64,000 bases of DNA, taken from Candidatus Planktophila lacus (GTDB lineage Bacteria; Actinomycetota; Actinomycetes; Nanopelagicales; Nanopelagicaceae). This document shows positions 45,378 through 54,926 of this stretch, in pieces. The stretch's first letter is position 1, and each line of letters opens with the position of its first letter. The notes beneath the pieces are model-generated. The model saw only the letters and a list, made by a program, of their open reading frames with translations, did no database searches and was not told the origin of the DNA. The translations under genes were made by a program, and so were the position numbers. Location: NCBI RefSeq assembly GCF_002288325.1, contig NZ_CP016780.1, positions 310,001 through 374,000 on the forward strand, read 5' to 3'.

Positions 45378-46493
45378 ATGAAAATCACACGCACACCTCT
45401 AAAAGTAACTATTGCTTTTGTTGCCGGCGCACTCTTAGCCGGAACCGTTGCAACCGCCGCGACCACAACTTCCGCAGGCAGCGTTGTAGTTTGTGCCGAC
45501 AACCGCACCCAGGCTTTGACTTTAGCCAAGAACAACACATGTCCTGTTAATAAAACAGCTATTGAAATTGGCAATAACACTATAAATGCCAAGACAATTT
45601 CAGCGCTAGTCACACCATCTGTGGTTTCTATATCCGTAAAGACTGCAGCAGGCGGCGGAACTGGATCAGGATCAATTTATAAATCCAATTCGACTAGCAG
45701 CTACATCATCACCAATAACCACGTAGTTGAAGCAGCCGCAACTAGCGGCACAATTAAAGTTGAGTTTGCTGATGGCAGTGAAATTGCTGCAACTATTGTG
45801 GGCCGCGATCGCATGTATGACATCGCCGTCTTGCAGGTAAAGAAGGGTAATTTGCCAGCAATTGCACTTGGTGATTCTTCTAAGATCAGCGTCGGTGAAG
45901 AAGTACTGGCAATTGGTTCACCACTAGGGCTTGCAAATACAGTTACCCAAGGAATCATCTCTGCCCTTAATCGCCCAGTTACAGCTGGAACAACTGATTC
46001 CACATCTTATGTAAATGCAATTCAGACTGATGCGGCAATTAATCCAGGTAACTCTGGCGGCGCGCTGGTTGATGCGCAAGGTCGCATCATCGGCGTTAAC
46101 TCTGCAATTGCCACACTCACTTCAGGTGGAGTCAGCGGCAGCATCGGCTTGGGATTCTCAATTCCGATCAATGAAGCAAAGCGCGTGATCGATGAAATCA
46201 TTGCAACTGGTAAGTCAACACGTCCGGTGATGGGCGTCGTCTTCGATGATGTAACAGCAGATACCCAAGCAAAGATCTTGCAGTTAACTCCTGGTGAGGG
46301 CGCAGAAAAGGCTGGCGTCGTTGTTGGTTCGATTATCAAAACAATCGATGGCGTAAAGATCGCAAATCGTGATGCTGCCATTGTGAAGATCCGTTCGTAC
46401 GCACCAGGTGCAGTTATTACAGTGGTAATGACCTTGCCTGATGGATCATCAAAGACCTACAAGGTCACACTCGGAACAGCTCCCGCGGTTTAA
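45378..46493 (+). CDS. Secreted HtrA-like serine protease with PDZ domain
   Basis: Protein of 371 aa. A signal peptide (about 1-27) is followed by a short Cys-pair segment (VVVCADN, NNTCPVNK), then a trypsin-like S1C domain with H115 (TNNHVV), D148 (YDIAVL) and S226 (NPGNSGGAL). The C-terminal PDZ domain spans about 275-365. It should degrade or refold damaged proteins outside the membrane. No membrane anchor other than the signal is visible, so it may be fully secreted. Confidence 0.91.
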   Translation: MKITRTPLKVTIAFVAGALLAGTVATAATTTSAGSVVVCADNRTQALTLAKNNTCPVNKTAIEIGNNTINAKTISALVTPSVVSISVKTAAGGGTGSGSIYKSNSTSSYIITNNHVVEAAATSGTIKVEFADGSEIAATIVGRDRMYDIAVLQVKKGNLPAIALGDSSKISVGEEVLAIGSPLGLANTVTQGIISALNRPVTAGTTDSTSYVNAIQTDAAINPGNSGGALVDAQGRIIGVNSAIATLTSGGVSGSIGLGFSIPINEAKRVIDEIIATGKSTRPVMGVVFDDVTADTQAKILQLTPGEGAEKAGVVVGSIIKTIDGVKIANRDAAIVKIRSYAPGAVITVVMTLPDGSSKTYKVTLGTAPAV

Positions 46494-46495
46494 TT

Positions 46496-46512
46496 CACCT
46501 AAAAGTTAGGTG
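46496..46512. other. Small hairpin between the HtrA and ACT genes
   Basis: CACCTAA and TTAGGTG form a perfect 7-bp stem around AAG, just upstream of the ACT gene -10 (46518). It may be a weak terminator or an operator. Confidence 0.4.
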
Positions 46513-46517
46513 CGCGG

Positions 46518-46523
46518 TAGCCT
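46518..46523 (+). promoter_or_regulatory. Leaderless -10 element for the ACT-domain gene
   Basis: TAGCCT, 6 nt, then ATG 46530. Confidence 0.45.
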
Positions 46524-46529
46524 TCACCC

Positions 46530-46766
46530 ATGGCGTTGTTTAAGTTAGAGATCTCTCTTCCAGATCGCCCAGGCGCTCTTGGGTTGCTGGCATCTGCAAT
46601 TGGCGCAGCCGGTGCAGATATCCGTGGCTTAACTGTTCTGAAATCTGAAGATGGCCGCGGTTATGACGAAGTTACCGTTGCCGTGCCTGGATCTGATCCA
46701 ACAGATTTAATTGAGGTTCTTGGCGCTATCGGTGGCGTTGAAGTTATCTCGTTTAACGCTCTCTAA
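46530..46766 (+). CDS. Single ACT-domain protein
   Basis: Protein of 78 aa, one ACT domain: LEISLPDRPGALGLLASAIGAAGADIRGLTVL, with the Gly at the ligand-binding turn, then the second half VTVAVPG...LIEVLGAIGGVEVISF. Such small proteins bind amino acids as dimers and may sense them, but no partner enzyme is adjacent. It overlaps the convergent galK end by 4 bases. Confidence 0.82.
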   Translation: MALFKLEISLPDRPGALGLLASAIGAAGADIRGLTVLKSEDGRGYDEVTVAVPGSDPTDLIEVLGAIGGVEVISFNAL

Positions 46767-47896
46767 TTACTGATTACAGCTGCGCCGCTACTTGGTAGCG
46801 ATGTGAAAAATCTTGGTTCAGTAAAGCCTGCTGCTTTAAATGCCGCAGTGATCGCCACCTTTGCTTGATCAATATCAGCAACTTTAAAGAGCGCTATAGC
46901 GCTTCCGCCAAAACCGCCACCGATCATTCGCCCACCCAGTGATTTATTGGCGAGAGCAGTTGCAACAGCGAGATCTAACTCGGGGCAAGATATCTCAAAG
47001 AGATCGCGTAACGATGCGTGTGATTGGGTCAAGATTTCGCCAACTGATTTGAAATCAGCGCGCTTCAAGTGTTCAACGCATTGGTGCACGCGGGCAATGT
47101 CATTTACAACATGTTCGGCTCGCATATATTCAAGTTCTGTCAACTTGCTGCGAGAACTTTCTAATTTCGACGCTGAACAATCCCGCAGCGCCTTTATGCC
47201 GAGTTTTGCCGCTGCAGATTCGCAAGAAGCGCGTCGTTCGGCGTAACCACCATCGACTAGCGCGTGGTGGGCTCGGGTATCAATAATTAAAAGCTCAAGG
47301 CCAGAACTTGCTAGATCAAAAGGAATTTGTTCGGTGCTTAGGTCGCGACAATCAAGTAAGAGCGCACTACCTGCCTGCGCCATAAGCGATACCGATTGAT
47401 CCATGATTCCGCAGGGCATTCCTACATATTCATTTTCAGAACGTTGAGCTAAACGCGCTAGATCAGGTAGCGATAGATCTGCTGTAAATAATTGATTGAG
47501 TGCGATTGCGATCGAACACTCCAGTGCGGCAGATGAAGATAAACCTGCGCCGAGTGCGACTCGGCCATCTACCAAGATATCTAAGCCAGTGGTTATGCGA
47601 TCGCCAAAGGCCCAGATAACTCCCAAGATGTAACGCTCCCAATCGCCAGCTTTATCAGGGGATATCTGATCAAGAGAAGTTTCAATTACTTCACCGGGAC
47701 GTTGTGCTGATGCGATTCGGATCTTTCGATCGCTGCGTCGGTTAATAGCGGAATAGGTTCGATCATTTATGGCGAAGGGCATAACAAAGCCATCGCAATA
47801 ATCGACATGTTCTCCGATTAAATTAACGCGCCCCGGCGCCTCGGAAATTATTTCTGGTGCTTGCCCAAAGAGCGCTGTGAAATCAGAGCTCAACAT
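46763..47896 (-). CDS. galK: Galactokinase
   Basis: Protein of 377 aa, GHMP kinase. The galactose-binding signature GRVNLIGEHVDYCDGFVMP (22-40), the ATP loop ALGAGLSSSAALE, and the C-terminal GGRMIGGGFGGSAIAL are complete. It phosphorylates galactose at C1 for GalT. The start overlaps the end of galT by 14 bases, so the two are co-translated. galE is not in the window. Confidence 0.94.
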   Translation of the reverse strand: MLSSDFTALFGQAPEIISEAPGRVNLIGEHVDYCDGFVMPFAINDRTYSAINRRSDRKIRIASAQRPGEVIETSLDQISPDKAGDWERYILGVIWAFGDRITTGLDILVDGRVALGAGLSSSAALECSIAIALNQLFTADLSLPDLARLAQRSENEYVGMPCGIMDQSVSLMAQAGSALLLDCRDLSTEQIPFDLASSGLELLIIDTRAHHALVDGGYAERRASCESAAAKLGIKALRDCSASKLESSRSKLTELEYMRAEHVVNDIARVHQCVEHLKRADFKSVGEILTQSHASLRDLFEISCPELDLAVATALANKSLGGRMIGGGFGGSAIALFKVADIDQAKVAITAAFKAAGFTEPRFFTSLPSSGAAVISN

Positions 47897-48995
47897 CTCG
47901 CAACTGACCTGCAGATTGTTCAGGCTTTAGATCCATGATGAACGCACCCATCGCAGATTCGCTACCTGCTAAATACTTTAACTTGCCAGGTGCGCGGCGC
48001 ACACTAGTGATCTGCCAATGCAGGCGCAGTAAATCGCGACCTTCGCGCACCGGTGCTTGATGCCAGGTTGCGATGTAGGCCATATCAATTCCGAATACGC
48101 CATCTAAGCGACGCATAACTTCAAGCGAAATCCCTGGAAAAGCATCTGCTTGTTCTGGAGTTAGTTCAGCTAAGTCGGCAACTGGATTAAGCGGTGCCAC
48201 ATGTATTTCAAATGGATATCGAGCAGCATATGGAACAAAGGCTACCCAGTGAGCGTTCTTAGCAACGATACGAACCTGGTCTTTTAATTCGCGGGCAAGC
48301 ACATCATCAAATAAAACTTTGCCGGTTTCATCCATATATTTGCGAGCAACAGCGAGCATCTTCTGAACTCGCGAAGGCAGATACGAATAGGCATAAATCT
48401 GTCCGTGTGGGTGAGAGAGAGTTACGCCAACTTCTTCACCACGATTTTCAAATGGTGCGATGTGATGGATATATGGCTCTTGCGAGAGTTCGCGCACGCG
48501 GTCGATCCATGCTTCAAGCAGAACGCGCACGCGTTGTGGCGTTAAATCTTTGAAAGAACCGCCGTGGTTATCGGTAAAGCAAATTACTTCGCACTTTCCG
48601 GCAGCGGTTCCGGCATCTGTTTCTGGTCCGACCATATCGGGGGCGGCCCAATCACCTTCTGGTTTACGTAGCGAAGGTGAGCGATTATCAAAGACCACAA
48701 CTTCATAATTTGTATCAGGAACTTCAGTTAGGAGTTCACCTTTTGTCGGACAGAGCGGACATAACTCTTTCGGTGGCAAGAAGATCCGCCCCTGACGGTG
48801 GGCCGCCATTACAACCCATTCATTTAGAAGCGGATCAAGGCGAAGTTCGCCGATGCCAGGTTGTTCTTCTTTAGGGCGTTGATCTTGCGCTGTGCGAGAT
48901 TGACCTTGCGAGTCGTAATACCGAATGGTGCGGCCATCTGCCATCGCTAAATTGTTGCGAATAACTCCAGCGCTTAGCTTTTTCTGCTCGCTCAT
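47883..48995 (-). CDS. galT: Galactose-1-phosphate uridylyltransferase
   Basis: Protein of 370 aa of the HIT superfamily. The nucleophile histidine is in TLSHPHGQIYAYSY (HPHGQ). A zinc-type CPLCP motif (79-83 region) and the second-domain HWVAFVPYAARYPFEIHVAP with LLRLHWQI are present. It exchanges UMP between UDP-glucose and galactose-1-phosphate. Upstream partner of galK in a two-gene operon. Confidence 0.94.
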   Translation of the reverse strand: MSEQKKLSAGVIRNNLAMADGRTIRYYDSQGQSRTAQDQRPKEEQPGIGELRLDPLLNEWVVMAAHRQGRIFLPPKELCPLCPTKGELLTEVPDTNYEVVVFDNRSPSLRKPEGDWAAPDMVGPETDAGTAAGKCEVICFTDNHGGSFKDLTPQRVRVLLEAWIDRVRELSQEPYIHHIAPFENRGEEVGVTLSHPHGQIYAYSYLPSRVQKMLAVARKYMDETGKVLFDDVLARELKDQVRIVAKNAHWVAFVPYAARYPFEIHVAPLNPVADLAELTPEQADAFPGISLEVMRRLDGVFGIDMAYIATWHQAPVREGRDLLRLHWQITSVRRAPGKLKYLAGSESAMGAFIMDLKPEQSAGQLRDVEL

Positions 48996-49034
48996 AATGG
49001 GTTAACTCTAAGCCTTAACGGGTGCGATTTAGCG

Positions 49035-50534
49035 TTATTCAACCCAGTTAAAGGTCCGCTCCACTGCACGTTTCCATTGCGCTGCGCCAATGGTTCGGGT
49101 TTTCTCATCACTTTCTGCCTGCCATCGCCGATCTTGGCGCCATTGCGCTTTAACTTCATCGGTTGATTTCCAGAAACCAATTGCTAAGCCCGCTGCATAT
49201 GCCGCACCGAGCGCTGTGGTCTCGGTAATTAAAGGTTTAACGATGTCGATGCCCATTACATCTGCTTGTAATTGCATACATAGTTGATTTGCAGTTATAC
49301 CGCCATCAACTTTCATCTCAGTCATTGCAATGCCGCTATCTGCAACCATCGCTTCCATAATCTCCATAGTTTGATAGCAAATTGCATCCAAGGCAGCGCG
49401 GGCTAGGTGTGCCTTAGTTGTTGCGCGCGTTAGTCCAACAATTACTCCGCGCGCATCGCTGCGCCAATATGGTGCAAATAAACCAGAGAAGGCGGGTACA
49501 AAGTAAACGCCACCAGAGTCTTTAACCTGCAGCGCAAGCGCTTCGACTTCAGATGCAGATGAAATTATTCCGAGTTGATCACGTAACCATTGAATAGCTG
49601 AGCCAGTTACTGCAACTGAACCTTCAAGGGCATATTGCGCAGGTTGGTCACCGAATTTAAAGCAGACCGTTGTTAAGAGACCATGTTTGGAGCGAACTAT
49701 TTCGGTTCCGGTATTTAGTAGCGCGAAGTTACCGGTGCCATAAGTAGTCTTGGAACTTCCCTTTTCAAAACAGGCTTGGCCAACCATGGCAGCATGTTGA
49801 TCGCCGAGAATTCCGGCGATAGGGATTTGGGCTGCAAAGGGACCGGTCTTACTGGATTCACCATAAACTTCAGATGATGATTTGATCTCAGGCAAAATAG
49901 CTAATGGGATATCAAAGATTGCTAGCAGCTCGCTATCCCAAGCAAGGCTCTGCAGGTTCATAAGCATGGTGCGCGATGCATTTGTTACATCTGTTATGTG
50001 CAGACCGCCAGATAAATTCCAGGTGAGCCAAGAATCAATCGTGCCAATCCGAAGGTTTCCTGTGGCTAGCGCCTGTTTAACCGAATCCACGTTATTTAGC
50101 AGCCAATTGATTTTGCTCGCTGAAAAATATGGAGCAATCGCAAGTCCAGTGCGGCTAGTTAAGAGCTCTTTATCTGATTGAGATAGGCCATCTAGGAAAT
50201 CAGCTGTCCGTGTATCTTGCCAAACAATTGCGTGATGTAGCGCTTTACCGGTCTGCGCATCCCACGCCACAATTGTTTCGCGTTGATTGGTAATGCCGAT
50301 GGCGCTTATCTCTATCGAAGCCAGACCAGCCTTTTTTTCAGCGGCGGAAATTGCTTCTTTGATCACCGATTGTGTGTTCTGCCAGATCTCACCAGCATCA
50401 TGTTCGACCCAACCAGGGTGAGGGGTGAATTGTTGGTGTTCCTTTTGGGCGATAGCAATGACAGCGCCTGATTTATCAAAGATCATGCAACGAGTGCTGC
50501 TCGTTCCTTGATCAAGACTGGCTATATATGACAT
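49035..50534 (-). CDS. glpK: Glycerol kinase
   Basis: Protein of 499 aa, FGGY kinase: DQGTSSTRCMIFD at the N-terminus, the substrate site GWVEHDAGEIWQNTQ, GILGDQHAAMVGQ, and TTYGTGNFALLNTG. It makes glycerol-3-phosphate. A TAGGCT lies 7 bases before the ATG (50534), with an AGGA that could also serve as ribosome site. It is divergent from glpD, which uses its product, across a 50-bp gap. No glycerol facilitator gene is nearby. Confidence 0.95.
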   Translation of the reverse strand: MSYIASLDQGTSSTRCMIFDKSGAVIAIAQKEHQQFTPHPGWVEHDAGEIWQNTQSVIKEAISAAEKKAGLASIEISAIGITNQRETIVAWDAQTGKALHHAIVWQDTRTADFLDGLSQSDKELLTSRTGLAIAPYFSASKINWLLNNVDSVKQALATGNLRIGTIDSWLTWNLSGGLHITDVTNASRTMLMNLQSLAWDSELLAIFDIPLAILPEIKSSSEVYGESSKTGPFAAQIPIAGILGDQHAAMVGQACFEKGSSKTTYGTGNFALLNTGTEIVRSKHGLLTTVCFKFGDQPAQYALEGSVAVTGSAIQWLRDQLGIISSASEVEALALQVKDSGGVYFVPAFSGLFAPYWRSDARGVIVGLTRATTKAHLARAALDAICYQTMEIMEAMVADSGIAMTEMKVDGGITANQLCMQLQADVMGIDIVKPLITETTALGAAYAAGLAIGFWKSTDEVKAQWRQDRRWQAESDEKTRTIGAAQWKRAVERTFNWVE

Positions 50535-50541
50535 ATCCTTA

Positions 50542-50547
50542 AGCCTA
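50542..50547 (-). promoter_or_regulatory. Leaderless -10 element for glpK
   Basis: Minus-strand TAGGCT, 7 nt, then ATG 50534. Confidence 0.4.
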
Positions 50548-50584
50548 TAACGAAAGTATTCGAGACGGTAGGGCGGGAGAGTAA

Positions 50585-52246
50585 ATGTTTGATTCGCAGT
50601 TAAATCCTGCGCAACGTATCTCCGCCCTCAAGTCTTTGGCATCAGAGGAATTCGATGTATTAATTATTGGCGGGGGAGTCACCGGTGTTGGTGCAGCGTT
50701 AGATGCCGCATCACGCGGATTAAAAGTAGCTCTAGTAGAAAACCAAGATATTGCAGCCGGTACATCAAGTCGATCAAGCAAGTTGATTCACGGTGGACTT
50801 CGCTATCTAGAACAATATGATTTTAAGTTAGTTCGCGAAGCGTTGCATGAGCGCGAGTTAATGGTTTCCTCGCTAGCACCACATTTAGTTAAGCCTGTTG
50901 GATTCTTATATCCGCTCCATGAAAAGTATCGCGAACGCACGTATGTCGGTGCAGGTCTTGCTCTCTACGATGTGCTCCGCGGTTTTCAGCGCGCACTTCC
51001 TTGGCATAAACATTTAAGCGAGAAGAAAATCGCAACCACCGCGCCATCTTTACGTGGCGATCTGATTAATGGTGCAATCAAGTACTTTGACGCTCAGGTA
51101 GACGATGCTCGTCACACCTTGGCTGTTGCACGTACTGCAGCGCGCCACGGAGTAATTATCGCTACCCGCGTTCAGTGCGAAGAGCTAGTTCGCGATGGAA
51201 AGCGCGTAGTTGGCGCGAAGGTTCGCGACCTTAACTCTGGCAAGAAGATAACTGTTAGCGCCAAGGTTACTGTGATGTGCGCTGGTATTTGGAGCGATGA
51301 GCTCCATGAAAAATTTGGAATCAAACCTGGATATAAAGTCGCCATGAGTAAAGGCGCACATATCGTGTTGCCCAAGAGCGCGATTAAATCTGAGGCCGGA
51401 ATCATTCTAAAGACTTCAGTTTCAGTCCTATTTATTATTCCTTGGGCCGATAAATGGATTGTTGGTACAACAGATACTCCATATAAGGCAGATCGCACCA
51501 ACCCGGTCGCCACTAAAGAAGATGTTGAATACATAATTGATCAGGCAAATCGCGTGTTACATCCCAAGATTGATGCCGCTGACATTCTCGGTGTTTATGC
51601 TGGCTTGCGTCCGCTGGTGGCAAACGCAGCAGGAGCCACAACCACAAAACTCTCACGCGAACACACCGTCGATCGCCCAGTCCCAGGATTTGTAAGTATC
51701 GCCGGCGGCAAGTACACCACCTATCGCGTTATGGGTAAGGATGTTATTGATCTAGCCGTTAACGATCTACGTCGCATCGTTGCCGAATCAATTACCGAGA
51801 AATTACCTGCAATTGGCGCTGATGGTTACTTTGCTTTGGTGCAACAGAGTGCGCAGTTGGCACAGATGAGCGGCTTAGCGCAAACAACAATTACTCATCT
51901 CCTAGATCGCTACGGATCGCTAATTAACGAAATATTTGAAATCATCGACGCAGATAAGAAGATGGCAGAACCGCTCACGCCAGAACTTGCCTATCTAAAA
52001 GCAGAGATCATTTATGCAGTAACCCATGAGGGAGCACAGAGCGTTGATGATGTTCTCTCGCGCCGCACGCGAATTGCATTTGAAGCAAGCGATGGCGGCG
52101 AAGCGATTGCCGCAACAGTTGCCACACTGATCGCTCCGATATTGGGTTGGGATGCCGCGGCGAAGAAAGCGTCCGTTTCTGAATTTACAAACCATTTAAA
52201 GAACGAACGAGCTGCGCTAGATAAATTGCTTACTCGTACCCGCTAA
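50585..52246 (+). CDS. glpD: Glycerol-3-phosphate dehydrogenase (FAD, aerobic)
   Basis: Protein of 553 aa. FAD site VLIIGGGVTGVGAALDAASRGLKVALVE, the GlpD signature SSKLIHGGLRYLEQYDFKLVREAL, and WIVGTTDTPY are visible, with the C-terminal cap domain from about 380. It oxidises glycerol-3-phosphate to dihydroxyacetone phosphate and passes electrons to quinone at the membrane. ATG 50585 has a GGGCGGGAGA site. It ends 4 bases into the convergent GH25 gene. Confidence 0.95.
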   Translation: MFDSQLNPAQRISALKSLASEEFDVLIIGGGVTGVGAALDAASRGLKVALVENQDIAAGTSSRSSKLIHGGLRYLEQYDFKLVREALHERELMVSSLAPHLVKPVGFLYPLHEKYRERTYVGAGLALYDVLRGFQRALPWHKHLSEKKIATTAPSLRGDLINGAIKYFDAQVDDARHTLAVARTAARHGVIIATRVQCEELVRDGKRVVGAKVRDLNSGKKITVSAKVTVMCAGIWSDELHEKFGIKPGYKVAMSKGAHIVLPKSAIKSEAGIILKTSVSVLFIIPWADKWIVGTTDTPYKADRTNPVATKEDVEYIIDQANRVLHPKIDAADILGVYAGLRPLVANAAGATTTKLSREHTVDRPVPGFVSIAGGKYTTYRVMGKDVIDLAVNDLRRIVAESITEKLPAIGADGYFALVQQSAQLAQMSGLAQTTITHLLDRYGSLINEIFEIIDADKKMAEPLTPELAYLKAEIIYAVTHEGAQSVDDVLSRRTRIAFEASDGGEAIAATVATLIAPILGWDAAAKKASVSEFTNHLKNERAALDKLLTRTR

Positions 52247-53865
52247 TTCTTAATCTGATTCCTGCATCCATCAGTAGTTGGCTTCTTTGTAGGAGCAACG
52301 GTTGGCTTCGGAGTAGGTGTTGGTAGGTTTGGATCTCCCGGCAAAATCGATAGCGTAATTGGTGATCGACTTTCTGCGTGAGTACCAGTTGCATCTTTAA
52401 ATCCGATTCGCCCCGTCCAAGTTCCCGCTGGCATTCCTTTAATGGTTAGCTTCCAAGATCCGCTAGTTGATCTAACCACCGTCTGAACTGGTTTAGGTTC
52501 GATTGGGTTATCGGAGTTGGTATAGAAACGAACCGTTCCTGTCACAACTGGTTTTCCATCTGGGCGAGTTACATCAACTTCTAACGTCACAGGTTTATCA
52601 CTGGTCGTAAATTTCACATTCTTAAATACCAATGTGCTGGTTTCATTGATTGGCATCTGATCAACTACTTCGGGAAACCAACTTCCCTTTACCAAATCTA
52701 AGAAGGCGCTTGGCTCGCCTCGGAATACATTTAAATCAAGGCGCGATCCGGGAACTCCATACTTTGGTGCGATACCGCAAGATGAGTATTGCCAGATGAT
52801 CCATTGTGATGAGCAGTTAGCAGCGGTCCAAGAGTGCACATAGCAACCACCTTCCTTAAGTCCAGGCTGTCCAAGTGGATCGGCGGGATCAATTCCATAT
52901 TGCGCCAGCCAGAGTGGATATTGGCGCAGCTCGTTATCACGAACCATCGCACCTTCCAGGAAGCTCGGATATGAATACAAGATTGGCATGCGGTCGGTTT
53001 TTTCGCGCAGCACCCTAAGGAAAGTTTTTGCCCAGAGAGTTATCTGCGCCTTTGGTAGATATCTGGCACACGTTTTCCCAGACAGGCGCACACAGTTATT
53101 CTCTAAATCAAGCGCATAAGGAAGGTCGCGATCGTTGTAGCCGCCAAGTGCGCCGAGGCGCCAGATAACTTTCTGTGCCTGGGTTTGCGCATCAGTTATT
53201 ACTTCAGCATCTGTCTTTACATCTGGCAAAACCGCATAATGGTAGAAACCGGTATACATTCCTGCAGCCTGCGCCGCCAATCTATCCATGATCACATATT
53301 TCAAGGCAAGCGCATCTGCTTCATCGCGAGAATCCGATGCTTTGATCATTACAAAGCGCATTCCAGCGCTGTACTTCTTAACAAAATCAATCGGTGCGCC
53401 ATTCGGATGTTGCCATCGACTTACATCAGAGCCATGGATTCGCCCGCCTGGACCGAGCTGATCAATCATTACTGTTGATGAAGCGCTAGAAATTTCAGGA
53501 ACAGAGCGCACTGTTATCTCACGGATATTTGAGTAAATACTCTTTGAGCCTATTTTTACCTTGGCGCGGTATTTAACTTGGGCATTTAGCGCGGTCGCAA
53601 CAGCGACAACTTTCCAAGTTCCCACCCGTGCTGTTCTAGTTGAAAATCTCGTATCTTGCCATTTGCCATTTAACTGGATCTGGATCTCTACCTTTACCGC
53701 AGATTTTGCCGGCTTTAGATTTCCGTAGAGAGTGACAACTGGTTCTTCTCCACCCGGAGTTTGAAGGACGGTCAGGCTCAACTTTGAGGTAGCAGCGTTA
53801 CTTGAAACAGTTTGAATTGAGAAGAGCGCAAGGCTGATGACAAGCACCGAAATTATTTTTTTCAA
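52243..53865 (-). CDS. Secreted GH25 family muramidase-like protein
   Basis: Protein of 540 aa. A signal peptide (about 1-24, SSNAA) precedes a beta-sandwich-like region (30-120), then a GH25 domain (about 140-350): GSDVSRWQ with the first catalytic Asp, FVMIKASDS, GFYHYAVLP and the catalytic pair DLENN. Beta-rich domains of Ig-like type follow, and a Pro/Thr-rich tail. It should cut peptidoglycan for wall remodelling or attack on other cells. The final residues after PTKKPTTDGCRNQIKN show no LPXTG anchor. Confidence 0.87.
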   Translation of the reverse strand: MKKIISVLVISLALFSIQTVSSNAATSKLSLTVLQTPGGEEPVVTLYGNLKPAKSAVKVEIQIQLNGKWQDTRFSTRTARVGTWKVVAVATALNAQVKYRAKVKIGSKSIYSNIREITVRSVPEISSASSTVMIDQLGPGGRIHGSDVSRWQHPNGAPIDFVKKYSAGMRFVMIKASDSRDEADALALKYVIMDRLAAQAAGMYTGFYHYAVLPDVKTDAEVITDAQTQAQKVIWRLGALGGYNDRDLPYALDLENNCVRLSGKTCARYLPKAQITLWAKTFLRVLREKTDRMPILYSYPSFLEGAMVRDNELRQYPLWLAQYGIDPADPLGQPGLKEGGCYVHSWTAANCSSQWIIWQYSSCGIAPKYGVPGSRLDLNVFRGEPSAFLDLVKGSWFPEVVDQMPINETSTLVFKNVKFTTSDKPVTLEVDVTRPDGKPVVTGTVRFYTNSDNPIEPKPVQTVVRSTSGSWKLTIKGMPAGTWTGRIGFKDATGTHAESRSPITLSILPGDPNLPTPTPKPTVAPTKKPTTDGCRNQIKN

Positions 53866-54134
53866 GCTAATTCCTCAATTTCAATCGAAGTAGATAGAAC
53901 TTCTTGGATTGAGGCCTTAAGTGAGTTCTCTAGCTTTACTCTCGTCGGAGAGTATTCATGCCCACCAGAGAATTTGCGGGCATCAGAGAAATCCAATTTC
54001 AAGGTAGTTCCGTCGAATTCGGCAAGGCGAGCATCGAAGTAGGCGATCCAAGCGACGCGATCATGCGACTCAAGATGGTCTAAAACATCATTCCACCGGC
54101 TACGAAGTTCGGCCAAAGTAAGGGAAGTGGACAT
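53862..54134 (-). CDS. Orphan homologue of the DnaX (gamma/tau) C-terminal domain
   Basis: Protein of 90 aa. ELRSRWNDVLDHLESHDRVAWIAYF followed by EFDGTTLKLDF follows the pattern of the small C-terminal domain of actinobacterial DNA polymerase III tau (LRxxWpxIL...R..aw.........fdGttL.l.F). The clamp-loader ATPase is absent. It starts at ATG 54134 with a leaderless -10 and overlaps the GH25 gene by 4 bases. Function unknown; it may bind a replisome partner or be an unrelated use of the fold. Confidence 0.6.
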   Translation of the reverse strand: MSTSLTLAELRSRWNDVLDHLESHDRVAWIAYFDARLAEFDGTTLKLDFSDARKFSGGHEYSPTRVKLENSLKASIQEVLSTSIEIEELA

Positions 54135-54141
54135 GGCACAA

Positions 54142-54147
54142 ACTTTA
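54142..54147 (-). promoter_or_regulatory. Leaderless -10 element for the orphan DnaX-tail gene
   Basis: Minus-strand TAAAGT, 7 nt, then ATG 54134. Confidence 0.45.
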
Positions 54148-54171
54148 GTGGCTGCGTTAAATAAGTTAGAG

Positions 54172-54846
54172 CTAGTGGCGCGGTGCGCCGATCCATTTGA
54201 AGTATTCGCCAGTTAAAACAACGCGCAAATTCTGTGCCCTATCTGGGAGTACTTGTAAATGCTGTGCGATTCGGGCGACTATCTGTTCTACCGATTTCTC
54301 GCTGACAACCCGCACCTTTGCTATCTCAGAGTTACTCAAACCTTTAGCGAGTAAGCGGAAGGTCTCGATCTGGATATCTGTGAATTCATTGAGAATAGAT
54401 GAAAAGGAGTTCTCGTGCAGAGAGCCATGGCTATCTACCCAGGCCATCTTCTCCTTGGCATCTACCGCTGCAATCGAACGCACGATCGAGTGGCTAACGA
54501 CGGTAAGGTCTGCGATTGATTTCTTTAAAACTATCTGCGCACCTTGTGGAATCTGTTTCTCAACTAATCCGAGCAGACGTAGATCAGGGCAGGCCGTAAT
54601 CAACACAACGCCGAGTGAGGGATTTACTTTTCTAAACTTATTTATCAAGGCAAGTGCTTCAGCACCAGCAAATTGCAAATCAATTAGCGCTACTTGAGGC
54701 GATAGAAATTTATATAAATTTTCGGCGATTTCCGTGGTACTTGCTTCTGCTACAACATTTACTGAGTGCAAACGAAGCGCTGCGCTAAGAGTTGCTAACT
54801 CAAAGGCATCATCGCTTGCAACGAGAACTGTTGGAGAATTAGGCAC
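54172..54846 (-). CDS. Response regulator with LuxR-type DNA-binding domain
   Basis: Protein of 224 aa. The receiver domain (about 5-125) has an acidic pair in VASDDAFE, phosphoacceptor Asp in ALIDLQF, switch Thr in LITAC and Lys in VLKKS. The LuxR-type HTH is C-terminal (about 155-205): FTDIQIETFRLLAKGLSNSEIAKVRVVSEKSVEQIVARIAQHL. No sensor kinase lies next to it, so it is an orphan in this window. The target genes are unknown. Confidence 0.85.
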   Translation of the reverse strand: MPNSPTVLVASDDAFELATLSAALRLHSVNVVAEASTTEIAENLYKFLSPQVALIDLQFAGAEALALINKFRKVNPSLGVVLITACPDLRLLGLVEKQIPQGAQIVLKKSIADLTVVSHSIVRSIAAVDAKEKMAWVDSHGSLHENSFSSILNEFTDIQIETFRLLAKGLSNSEIAKVRVVSEKSVEQIVARIAQHLQVLPDRAQNLRVVLTGEYFKWIGAPRH

Positions 54847-54926
54847 AACTCAAGGTAGTGCATCGGTGATGTCAGGGTGAAGTGAAACTTTAAATTAATT
54901 CAAAGAAATAAACTCTGGGGCTAGCC

